From contig NZ_AP014583.1 of assembly GCF_000828715.1 (NCBI RefSeq), positions 604,501 through 668,500 of the forward strand: a stretch of 64,000 nucleotides of DNA, written 5' to 3'. The notes beneath the pieces are model-generated. The model saw only the letters and a program-made list of their open reading frames with translations, was not told the origin of the DNA and ran no database searches. Below, in pieces: positions 56,905 to 64,000 of this stretch (its first letter is position 1; every line of letters begins with the position of its first letter). Both the position numbers and the translations under genes were made by a program. This DNA is from Winogradskyella sp. PG-2 (GTDB lineage Bacteria > Bacteroidota > Bacteroidia > Flavobacteriales > Flavobacteriaceae).

Positions 56905-58188
56905 ATGGAAATTGAATCGTTATATCTCAAGTTTAAGGAAAGTAATGGAGTATCTACTGATACCAGAAAATTACATAAAAACTGTATCTACTTTGCTATA
57001 AAAGGCGACAATTTTGATGGTAATAAATTTGTAACTCAAGCATTAAAAGGAGGAGCAAAATACTGTGTTGTTGATGATAAGAAAGCTTTATTAAATAAGG
57101 ATTGTATTTTAGTTGATGATGTTTTAACCACATTGCAGAGTTTAGCAACGTACCATAGAAATAGAATTGATATTCCCGTTATAGCATTAACAGGCAGTAA
57201 TGGAAAAACAACTACAAAAGAGCTTATCTATTCCGTTTTATCCTCTCAATACAAAGTGAAAGCGACAATAGGTAATTTAAACAATCATATTGGAGTTCCT
57301 TTAACTTTACTTCGCTTTACTAAAGATTTGGATTATGGTATTGTGGAAATGGGAGCTAATCATAAAAAGGAAATCGAATTCTTATCAAATTTGGCTCAAC
57401 CAGATTATGGCTTAATTACTAACTTCGGAAAAGCACATTTAGAAGGATTTGGTGGAATTGAAGGAGTCATAAAAGGAAAATCAGAATTGTACAATTATAT
57501 AAAGGTAAATGGTAAGATTGCATTTATAAATAACAATGATGCCAAACAAGTTAAGCAAATTAGTAAATACGAAAACATAGTTACGTTTGGATCAAACACA
57601 AAAAATGACTGTAACATAGAGTTTATGAGTGCCAACCCGCATGTCACTTTAAATTATGATAATACTATTATAAATAGTCAACTTATTGGAGATTACAATT
57701 ACGGAAACATAGCTGTAGCTGTTGCTATAGGAAAATATTTTAAAGTCTCTACTAACAATATTAAAAAAGCCATAGAAAGCTATCAGCCAAATAATAATCG
57801 TTCTGAAATTATTGAAACTCAAACAACCCAGATTATACTAGATGCTTACAATGCAAATCCTACAAGCATGATGGCTGCCTTAAAAAATTTAAAACAGCTT
57901 AGTTCTAAAAATAAGTACTTATTTATTGGTGATATGTTTGAATTAGGTGATGAAGCCAAAAAGGAACATCAATCTATTACAGACTTCATTGAAGCTAATT
58001 TTAATAAGAATATTTATTTAATTGGTGAAAATTTCTTTAAAACTAGAACTAAAAAAACAACTCATAAATTTTCAAGTTTTGAAGACTTAAAACCTGAATT
58101 AAAAACACTTAAAATTAAAGATGCTATCCTTTTAATTAAAGGATCTCGTGGTATGGCTTTGGAGCGTATTGTAGATTTAATTAATTAA
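56905..58188 (+). CDS. murF: UDP-MurNAc-tripeptide--D-alanyl-D-alanine ligase
   Basis: This 427-residue Mur ligase has the ATP loop TGSNGKTTT (residues 96-104). ATIGNLNNHIGVPLTLL follows, then the divalent-metal/Glu region VEMGANHKKEIEFL and the C-terminal domain with LDAYNANPTSM and FIGDMFELG. It adds D-Ala-D-Ala to the UDP-MurNAc-tripeptide, the last cytoplasmic step in peptidoglycan precursor assembly. It ends five nt before the two tRNA genes, which lie on the other strand. Confidence 0.96.
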   Translation: MEIESLYLKFKESNGVSTDTRKLHKNCIYFAIKGDNFDGNKFVTQALKGGAKYCVVDDKKALLNKDCILVDDVLTTLQSLATYHRNRIDIPVIALTGSNGKTTTKELIYSVLSSQYKVKATIGNLNNHIGVPLTLLRFTKDLDYGIVEMGANHKKEIEFLSNLAQPDYGLITNFGKAHLEGFGGIEGVIKGKSELYNYIKVNGKIAFINNNDAKQVKQISKYENIVTFGSNTKNDCNIEFMSANPHVTLNYDNTIINSQLIGDYNYGNIAVAVAIGKYFKVSTNNIKKAIESYQPNNNRSEIIETQTTQIILDAYNANPTSMMAALKNLKQLSSKNKYLFIGDMFELGDEAKKEHQSITDFIEANFNKNIYLIGENFFKTRTKKTTHKFSSFEDLKPELKTLKIKDAILLIKGSRGMALERIVDLIN

Positions 58189-58192
58189 ACTG

Positions 58193-58267
58193 TGAGTCAT
58201 ACTGGATTCGAACCAGTGACTTCTACCCTGTCAAGGTAACACTCTGAACCAACTGAGCTAATGACCC
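58193..58267 (-). tRNA. tRNA-Val (anticodon GAC)
   Basis: On the minus strand the 75-nt gene begins GGGTCAT (5' acceptor arm), has a D arm AGCTCAGTTGGTT-type sequence, an anticodon stem-loop TTACC-TTGACAG-GGTAG (anticodon GAC) and a T arm with GGTTCGAATCC. It closes with ATGACTC plus a discriminator A. CCA is not encoded. It lies 42 nt from a second tRNA-Val. Confidence 0.93.
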
Positions 58268-58282
58268 TTTTTTATAAACAAA

Positions 58283-58308
58283 AAAAGTTCACATTTCTGT
58301 GAACTTTT
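58283..58308 (-). terminator. hairpin between the two tRNA-Val genes
   Basis: A perfect 11-bp stem (58283-58293 with 58298-58308) with a 4-nt loop and a T tract on the minus strand. It looks like an intrinsic terminator for tRNA-Val(UAC), but it lies before tRNA-Val(GAC). Either the second gene depends on read-through, or the hairpin marks processing. Confidence 0.7.
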
Positions 58309-58309
58309 G

Positions 58310-58384
58310 TGGGCGCGAAGGGATTCGAACCCCTGACCCCTTGGGTGTAAACCAAGTGCTCTGAACCAACTGAGCTACGCGCCC
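58310..58384 (-). tRNA. tRNA-Val (anticodon TAC)
   Basis: A 75-nt minus-strand gene: acceptor GGGCGCG with CGCGCCC, D arm AGCTCAGTTGGTT, anticodon stem-loop CTTGG-TTTACAC-CCAAG (anticodon TAC) and T arm GGTTCGAATCC. No encoded CCA. Together with the GAC isoacceptor it reads the GUN codons. Confidence 0.95.
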
Positions 58385-58447
58385 TAATTATTAGGACTGC
58401 AAATATAGACTAGTTTTTAAAACCTCAAAAGGTTTTTTATAAAAAAA

Positions 58448-59665
58448 TCAAATTATTTCAGCAACCACAAAAGTGCTACCTCCTACATATATTAAATCTT
58501 CTTTTTCAGCATTTAATTTTGCCATATCAAGCGCTTCATTTACACTATTATAGGATTGACCGATTAATTGATTCTCATTAAAAATGGATCTTAACTTATT
58601 GGAATCTAATCCTCGTTGCACATTTGGTTTACAAAAATAATATACTGCATTCCTAGGTAGTAAAGGTATTATTGAGTTTAAGTCTTTATCGTTAACTACT
58701 CCAAAGACTATACGAAGTTGATTAAAATTCTCTGACTGCAATTGTTCTATTACATAAGTTAGGCCTTCTTTATTGTGGGCAGTATCACAAATAATTTTTG
58801 GTTCCGTAGCTAAAGTTTGCCATCTACCTTTTAAACTAGTATTCTTACTTATATTAAGAAGTCCATTTTTTAGTTGTGATTGAGAGATTTTAAATCCAGA
58901 TTCTTTTAATATTTCAACTGATTTCATGACAGTCTTTATATTATTTATTTGATATAATCCTTTTAAATCGCTTTCCAAAACCTCGTTTATTAATTGGTCT
59001 GCAAAATAGATTTCTGTATTTACTGATTTTGCCTTCCCTAAAAAAATAGATTCAGTTTCATGATGAGTTTCACCTATTACTATAGGAATTTCTTTTTTTA
59101 TAATTCCGGCTTTTTCACTTGCAATCTCTTGACGTGTATTTCCTAAAACATTCATGTGATCAAAACCTATGTTTGTAATCACTGATAATTCTGGTGTTAT
59201 AATATTTGTAGAGTCTAATCTTCCACCTAATCCGACTTCAATAACAGCAATATCAACTTTTTTCTTGTTAAAATAATCGAAGGCCATACCAACAGTCATT
59301 TCAAAAAACGATAAATTGTTAGCTTCGAAAAAAGCTTTATTTCGTTTTATAAAACCAATAACAAATTGTTTACTTACTACTTTACCGTTTATCCGAATAC
59401 GCTCTCTAAAATCTTTTAAATGTGGTGATGTATATAAACCAACTTTGTAACCAGATTCTTGAAGTATTGAAGCCAACATATGGCTTGTTGAACCTTTTCC
59501 ATTAGTTCCACCTACATGAATTGATTTAAACCCATCTTGTGGTTCATTTAAATGTTTGGAAAGTTTTAATGTATTAGATAAATCTTTTTTGAATGCAGAC
59601 TTGCCTTTATTTTGATACATTGGTAGTTGCTGAAACATCCAATTGACCGTATCTTGATAATTCAT
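58448..59665 (-). CDS. folC: folylpolyglutamate synthase / dihydrofolate synthase
   Basis: This 405-residue Mur-ligase-fold enzyme has the P-loop region HVGGTNGKGSTSHML (about residues 50-64), YTSPHLKDFRERIRINGK, the Mg site VGLGGRLDSTNII and the C-terminal CDTAHNKEG. It adds glutamate to dihydropteroate and to folates, which retains them in the cell. It lies 3 nt after the TonB-type gene on the same strand, so it may share its transcript. Confidence 0.94.
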   Translation of the reverse strand: MNYQDTVNWMFQQLPMYQNKGKSAFKKDLSNTLKLSKHLNEPQDGFKSIHVGGTNGKGSTSHMLASILQESGYKVGLYTSPHLKDFRERIRINGKVVSKQFVIGFIKRNKAFFEANNLSFFEMTVGMAFDYFNKKKVDIAVIEVGLGGRLDSTNIITPELSVITNIGFDHMNVLGNTRQEIASEKAGIIKKEIPIVIGETHHETESIFLGKAKSVNTEIYFADQLINEVLESDLKGLYQINNIKTVMKSVEILKESGFKISQSQLKNGLLNISKNTSLKGRWQTLATEPKIICDTAHNKEGLTYVIEQLQSENFNQLRIVFGVVNDKDLNSIIPLLPRNAVYYFCKPNVQRGLDSNKLRSIFNENQLIGQSYNSVNEALDMAKLNAEKEDLIYVGGSTFVVAEII

Positions 59666-59668
59666 AAG

Positions 59669-60517
59669 TTATTGACCAACATCAAAATTAATACTTACGA
59701 AACCTATTTGTCTAGCAGGTGCGTCACTATCAGCTGGCCATTTATGGGAAAGTGCAATTTTCTTAGCAGGTTCTAATAAACAAGGATGCGTGTTTGTAGT
59801 CCCTCTAATTCCTGGTTCCGCTTTAATAACTTTTCCCGCTCTATTTACTTCAATTTTTACTACGACTAATCCATATTCATTACAATCTTGCTTGTAAATT
59901 CTTTTTGATGGTCTTCCTCTTCCTCCTAAACCAAATCCAACTCCACCTTTTCCAGGTCCTGAGCCACCAAAATAACTTGGCGCATATGGATCTCCGTCTA
60001 ATTGCCCTTTATTTCCACCTTGGTTATCAGGTCCCTCACCTCCATCAGTATTACCATCTGAATTTTTAACACCACCTATAAGATTATCTAGTCTTTTCTT
60101 TTTTTCTTCCTCTTCTCTCCGTTTCTTTTCTTCTGCTTCACGCTTTATACGCTCAATACGTTCTGCTTCAGCCTTAGCTTTAGCCTCAGCCTCTTTTTGC
60201 TTTTTAATAGCAATAGCCTCAGCATTCTCTTCAGTCATCACCTCTTCAGTCTTTGTGGTCGTCTCTGTAGGTTCAACCTTTGATTCTTCTGGTTCTGATT
60301 CTTCAACAACTTTTTCTTCTACTGCTTTTCTAGGCTCGCTAAGTGGTTTATTTCCACTTCCAAAATCTGTAGTACCAAAGTTAACTGCAACACCATATTC
60401 TTCTGGTGGATCTAAATATTGAGGGCCTACAACAAATAACAACAACAAAAGTATCAATGCTATTAATGCAGTGATTCTTGCTGAATTACGTTCATGTTTA
60501 GTCTCTAAATATTTCAA
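59669..60517 (-). CDS. TonB-family energy transducer
   Basis: A 282-residue inner-membrane protein with one helix at about residues 15-33 (ITALIALILLLLLFVVG) and a long charged middle: E-rich stretch, then a TolA-like Lys/Glu/Ala/Arg coil (EAKAKAEAERIERIKREAEE, about 105-145). A Gly/Asp-rich linker and a C-terminal TonB-like domain (EYGLVVVKIEVNRAGKVIKA) follow. It would transmit ExbBD proton-motive energy to outer-membrane receptors. The coil makes it a TonB/TolA hybrid in appearance. It is next to exbD and exbB. Confidence 0.88.
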   Translation of the reverse strand: MKYLETKHERNSARITALIALILLLLLFVVGPQYLDPPEEYGVAVNFGTTDFGSGNKPLSEPRKAVEEKVVEESEPEESKVEPTETTTKTEEVMTEENAEAIAIKKQKEAEAKAKAEAERIERIKREAEEKKRREEEEKKKRLDNLIGGVKNSDGNTDGGEGPDNQGGNKGQLDGDPYAPSYFGGSGPGKGGVGFGLGGRGRPSKRIYKQDCNEYGLVVVKIEVNRAGKVIKAEPGIRGTTNTHPCLLEPAKKIALSHKWPADSDAPARQIGFVSINFDVGQ

Positions 60518-60558
60518 TTTCCTATACTTTACTTAATTAAGTCCAAAAACAATGCCAT

Positions 60559-60951
60559 TTAGTTTGGCTTTACTGCTAATATCACTTTAAACTTATTACG
60601 GTTTGCGATATCCATTACCTTTACAACATTCTCCACAGGAACAGATTTTTCAGCTCTTAAAACAATTGTAGGTGACTCTTGAGAAGCCATTATAGATTTC
60701 AGTTGACTTTCTAAAACACTTACACCTACACGTTTCTGATCGATATAATAGGTCAAATCTTTTTTAATACTCACTGCAATAGATTTTTTATTCTCAGTTT
60801 TCCCACTTGCTTTTGGGAGAATGATATCAATCGCATTCGTCGTTACTAAAGTTGACGCAATCATAAAGAAGATTAATAACAAGAATACAATATCGGTCAT
60901 AGAAGCCATATTGAATTCTGGAGTTACTTTATTTCGTCCTCTAATGTTCAT
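60559..60951 (-). CDS. exbD: ExbD/TolR-family biopolymer transporter
   Basis: This 130-residue protein has one N-terminal membrane helix (DIVFLLLIFFMIASTLV, about residues 19-35). The conserved proton-path Asp is in SMTDIVFLLL, and a periplasmic domain follows (VLRAEKSVPVENVVKVMD). It forms the proton channel with ExbB. It lies 1 nt after exbB, and the TonB gene follows after 41 nt. Confidence 0.94.
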   Translation of the reverse strand: MNIRGRNKVTPEFNMASMTDIVFLLLIFFMIASTLVTTNAIDIILPKASGKTENKKSIAVSIKKDLTYYIDQKRVGVSVLESQLKSIMASQESPTIVLRAEKSVPVENVVKVMDIANRNKFKVILAVKPN

Positions 60952-60952
60952 A

Positions 60953-61648
60953 TTAGATAGGTTCGTTTAAATGATCTAAAAATTCAACAGAATTAGCTTC
61001 CATTTGGTAAACTACCTTATTAGTTTTTACAACAATATGGTTATAGGCTACATAGGCAATAATACCAACAATAAGGCCACCAACTGTAGTTGTCATTGCT
61101 GTATATAAACCACTAGCCAAAACGTCCATTTGTATGGTTCCGCCTGCATTAGCCAACTCAAAGATTGAAAGTATCATACCTACTACTGTACCTAAGAAAC
61201 CAATCATCGGTGCAACACCAGAGATTGTTGCTAATACGCTTACATTTTTTTCTAAGCTATAAACTTCGAGTTTTCCTGCATTTTCAATTGCTGTATTAAT
61301 ATCCTCAAGAGGCTTACCTATTCTTGTAATTCCTTTACCAATTAATCTTGAAACTGGTGAATTAACTTGAGCACATAACATTTGAGCTGAATCAATTTTA
61401 CCATTACTTACATGATCTTTAATTTGATTCATAAAATTAGAATCAACCTTAGATGCAGCTTTAATAGCAAATATGCGTTCAAAATAAATATAGGTTGCGA
61501 CTATTAAAAGAAGGAATAGAATAAGTATAATCACCATACCTGAGGTTCCTCCACTTGTGATCAATTCAATTATAGATAAAGTTTTTTCAACTGATTCTCC
61601 ATCAGTTAATGCCTCTGCTCCATCTTGAATATTACTTAGTAATATCAT
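60953..61648 (-). CDS. exbB: MotA/TolQ/ExbB-type proton channel protein
   Basis: A 231-residue protein with three helices (about residues 35-55, 140-165 and 185-205). The ExbB/TolQ signature is in VAPMIGFLGTVVGMILSIFE and TTTVGGLIVGIIAYVAYN. It couples proton flow to the TonB-type transducer. It is the first gene of a leftward exbB-exbD-tonB-folC run, 63 nt after nhaD. Confidence 0.94.
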   Translation of the reverse strand: MILLSNIQDGAEALTDGESVEKTLSIIELITSGGTSGMVIILILFLLLIVATYIYFERIFAIKAASKVDSNFMNQIKDHVSNGKIDSAQMLCAQVNSPVSRLIGKGITRIGKPLEDINTAIENAGKLEVYSLEKNVSVLATISGVAPMIGFLGTVVGMILSIFELANAGGTIQMDVLASGLYTAMTTTVGGLIVGIIAYVAYNHIVVKTNKVVYQMEANSVEFLDHLNEPI

Positions 61649-61711
61649 AAAATAAGTTTTAAGTTTAGTTGTTTCTGTTAGTTATAACGTTAAGTTTTTA
61701 GCTTAAGTATA

Positions 61712-63103
61712 TTATAGTATTCCTCTCATTATCATAAAAGCAATAGCTCCAGCTAAAAACCCAACTAATGCTAACCAAGATATTTTCTTTAGATACCAGA
61801 AAAAATCTATTTTCTCCATTCCCATAGCCACTACACCTGCAGCAGAGCCAATGATTAACATACTACCACCTGTACCAGCAGAATAGGCAATAAAATGCCA
61901 AAGCTGGTCATCTAATGGTTGTGAAAACATGCCTAAACTCGCAGCTACTAATGGTACATTATCAATTACAGCTGAACCAACACCTAATAATAATACAACT
62001 AAGTCTGAAACTGCTGTTCCTGCAGGTTCTGTGCTTAACATAGGCATGGTTTCTTGTAAAGAACCAGCAAAACCAAAAAGAATTCCTAAAGACTCTAATG
62101 CAGCAACTGCCATTAAAATACCTAAGAAAAATAAAATACTTGGTAATTCAATTTTAGATAAGGAATGATGCACAGGACTATGGCTTGCATGTTCATTATG
62201 TTCTTCTGATGTTACGGTAGAAATTGCAAACTTAGAATTACTATAAATTTCAGCAAATATGGCCACAACACCGAGTGATAACATCATACCAACATAAGGT
62301 GGTAAATGTGTGATTACTTTAAAAATTGGCACAAAAACAATAGCACCAAGTCCTAAAAACAACATTGTAGAACTAAACTTATTCTTAGGTTTATCATCAG
62401 CTGCTTGTAGTTCTAAAGTGCCTTTAAAAGGCTTGAGCATTGATGCAATAAATGTTGGCACCACCATACATAATAATGAAGGTATAAATAAGTACATAAA
62501 CAAATAACCTGTAGATACTCTATCTCCAATCCATAACATAGTAGTAGTTACATCACCAATTGGTGACCAAGCACCACCAGCATTTGCTGCAATAATTATA
62601 AGACCTGCATACCATATTCTAATACTTCTATCTTTTACGATCTTCTGAAGTATAGAAATTAAGACAATTGTTGCGGTTAAATTGTCAATAATTGCAGAAA
62701 GAATAAATGCTAAAATTGAAAACATCCATAACAACTTTTTTCTACTATTAAAGTTTACAGCATTTTTGATTGTTGAAAATCCATCAAAGTAATCTATAAT
62801 CTCTACTATTGTCATTGCCCCTAAAAGAAAAACAAGTATCTCAGCAGTCTTACCCAAATGATGGAGCAAGGTTTCTTCCATCAAATGCATTTTCTCTTCA
62901 TGTGGAAGTAGTCCAAAATTATCCATTAAGCTATGCTTGGCAGAATCAAACCATTGAGAAAAATCATCAATACCTAAAGAAATTAAAGCCCAACTAATAG
63001 CCATCATTACTAAGGCTGGAATTAATTTATCTATTTTAATATTGTGTTCTAATGTGATAGCTAGGTAGCCAAAAACAAAAACGAGAATTATAACTGTTTC
63101 CAT
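61712..63103 (-). CDS. nhaD: NhaD-type sodium:proton antiporter
   Basis: This 463-residue membrane protein has about twelve helices. NhaD family blocks are LLGAMTIVEIIDYFDGF, AFILSAIIDNLTATIVLI (conserved Asp), NAGGAWSPIGDVTTTMLW and SAVIDNVPLVAA, the second inverted-repeat Asp region. It exchanges Na+ or Li+ for H+ and suits a marine or salt-exposed organism. The long cytoplasmic N-terminal loop HSLMDNFGLLPHEEKMHL is a feature of this group. It lies 16 nt after the dehydrogenase gene. Confidence 0.94.
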   Translation of the reverse strand: METVIILVFVFGYLAITLEHNIKIDKLIPALVMMAISWALISLGIDDFSQWFDSAKHSLMDNFGLLPHEEKMHLMEETLLHHLGKTAEILVFLLGAMTIVEIIDYFDGFSTIKNAVNFNSRKKLLWMFSILAFILSAIIDNLTATIVLISILQKIVKDRSIRIWYAGLIIIAANAGGAWSPIGDVTTTMLWIGDRVSTGYLFMYLFIPSLLCMVVPTFIASMLKPFKGTLELQAADDKPKNKFSSTMLFLGLGAIVFVPIFKVITHLPPYVGMMLSLGVVAIFAEIYSNSKFAISTVTSEEHNEHASHSPVHHSLSKIELPSILFFLGILMAVAALESLGILFGFAGSLQETMPMLSTEPAGTAVSDLVVLLLGVGSAVIDNVPLVAASLGMFSQPLDDQLWHFIAYSAGTGGSMLIIGSAAGVVAMGMEKIDFFWYLKKISWLALVGFLAGAIAFMIMRGIL

Positions 63104-63119
63104 AGTATATAAGAGATAT

Positions 63120-64000
63120 TTATATTAATTGTTTTAGTGCTGTCTCAAAGGCTGTTTCACTAATACCAATTTTTGTTGAATTATTTTTATCTACTTCTTT
63201 TAATGCTTTTCTAATTACCCGAGAGGTGTCATTGAAAATAGCTTCATCCGTCATTTGTACTTTGCGCTCCATAAAATACGCAAAAACTCTTGCCATACCA
63301 CAATTTGAAATAAAATCTGGTATTAAACTAACTTTCTGATCTGTGTGTTCCATTATTGGTCCAAAGAAAATTTCTTTATCGGCAAAAGGAACATTTGCTC
63401 CGCATGTAATAACCTCTAAACCTGTGTCAATCATCTGATCTATTTGATTTTGAGTTATCAATCTCGACGCAGCACATGGTGCAAAAACTTCTGTCTGTAG
63501 AGACCAAATTCTATTATTTATCTCATCAAATGGAATTAGGTTATCAGCTACAAGTGTATTTCCATTTTTATTGAGATATAAATCTGTAATCTCATTAAAT
63601 GAAAATCCTTCTTCGTTTATCAATCCACCAACACGATCAATTATACCAACGACTTTAGCGCCCATTTGAGCAAAATAAAAAGCAGCAGCAGCACCAACGT
63701 TACCAAAACCTTGTACAACAGCACGCTTACCTTTTATTGAATCGGCATTAATATCGTAAAAATGTTTAGCAGCTACAGCGACACCAAAACCAGTAATCAT
63801 ATCTGCAACAGTATATTTTTTATTAACATCTGGCGAATATTTTGGGTTTTCAATTACTTTAATTACTCCATGTCTCAACTGTCCAATTCTATTAATCTTA
63901 TCAGCTTGTGTTGGTTTAAAATGACCTTCAAAAACACCTTCTTGTGGATGCCAAACACCACTTTCTTCTGTAATTGGAATTACTTCGTGTATTTCATCTA
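63120..64000 (-). CDS. Glu/Leu/Phe/Val dehydrogenase (5' end outside window)
   Basis: The frame is open to the right edge; about 293 codons of the C-terminal part are visible. The NAD-binding Rossmann motif is VQGFGNVGAAAAFYFAQMGA. KYTVADMITGFGVAVA precedes it, and NVPFADKEIFFG and PDFISNCGMARVFAYF follow, as in this family. It catalyses reversible oxidative deamination of glutamate or a branched-chain amino acid. Substrate choice cannot be read without the N-terminal domain. It is upstream of nhaD on the same strand. Confidence 0.93.
   Translation of the reverse strand, partial: DEIHEVIPITEESGVWHPQEGVFEGHFKPTQADKINRIGQLRHGVIKVIENPKYSPDVNKKYTVADMITGFGVAVAAKHFYDINADSIKGKRAVVQGFGNVGAAAAFYFAQMGAKVVGIIDRVGGLINEEGFSFNEITDLYLNKNGNTLVADNLIPFDEINNRIWSLQTEVFAPCAASRLITQNQIDQMIDTGLEVITCGANVPFADKEIFFGPIMEHTDQKVSLIPDFISNCGMARVFAYFMERKVQMTDEAIFNDTSRVIRKALKEVDKNNSTKIGISETAFETALKQLI

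Overview
The window is AT-rich chromosomal DNA from a member of the Bacteroidota, almost certainly a Flavobacteriaceae species. The evidence is a type IX secretion / gliding block (porU, porV, gldJ), T9SS C-terminal sorting domains, a SusC/TonB-type receptor, Bacteroidetes-type promoter boxes (TTG about 19 nt upstream of TAnnTTTG), a fused HPRT-adenylate kinase and several lipoproteins with Bacteroidetes-style signals. Most of it is conserved housekeeping backbone. No phage, insertion sequence, CRISPR array or rRNA was seen.

Layout. 1-5.5 kb: an alpha-2-macroglobulin protein, cut by the left edge. 5.6-6.5 kb: a tandem pair of DoxX-like membrane proteins. 6.5-8.0 kb: a small zone of decay, with a broken DinB-type gene, an intact DUF4136 lipoprotein and a remnant of a K+ channel. 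8-12 kb: obg, hpt-adk fusion, purK, purE. 12-15.7 kb: M3 oligopeptidase, a LAS-type peptidase candidate and a T9SS-secreted protein. 15.7-20.1 kb: a GbsR/MarR-type regulator followed by a membrane/SRPBCC protein, two SAM methyltransferases, a small membrane protein and a TIGR01777 epimerase. 20.2-21.9 kb: ECF sigma factor, small zinc-finger-like partner and a UbiA-like membrane protein. 22-27.4 kb: gcvP, then KAS III / methyltransferase / glycosyltransferase. 27.4-34 kb: PafA phosphatase, MlaE-MlaF ABC transporter, DUF389 protein, manC, SprT. 34-37.2 kb: von Willebrand factor A lipoprotein divergent from two uncharacterised envelope proteins. 37.2-41.2 kb: a very large secreted FG-GAP/UnbV/vanadium-haloperoxidase fusion. 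41-46 kb: HAD phosphatase, SDR, M28 peptidase and a frameshifted TonB-dependent receptor. 46-50 kb: pyruvate dehydrogenase E2 and E1-alpha, cdd. 50-58 kb: porV, porU, gldJ, murF. 58.2-58.4 kb: two tRNA-Val genes. 58.4-64 kb: folC, tonB-exbD-exbB, nhaD and a Glu/Leu dehydrogenase cut by the right edge.

The strongest undescribed signal is the 15.7-20.1 kb cluster. Three copies of an inverted repeat AACTTTCA-N8-TGAAAGTT, all with exactly 8 nt between half-sites, lie at the regulator's own promoter, before the SRPBCC/membrane gene and over the start of the small membrane-protein gene. This looks like a self-contained local regulon that modifies membrane lipids or a lipophilic molecule. The second is the 1348-residue secreted protein, which joins seven Ca-binding FG-GAP blades, an UnbV domain and a complete vanadium-haloperoxidase active-site signature to a T9SS tag. 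Three genes (DinB-like, K+ channel, TonB receptor) carry small indels or stops. They may be real decay or assembly errors, and reads across those bases would decide.
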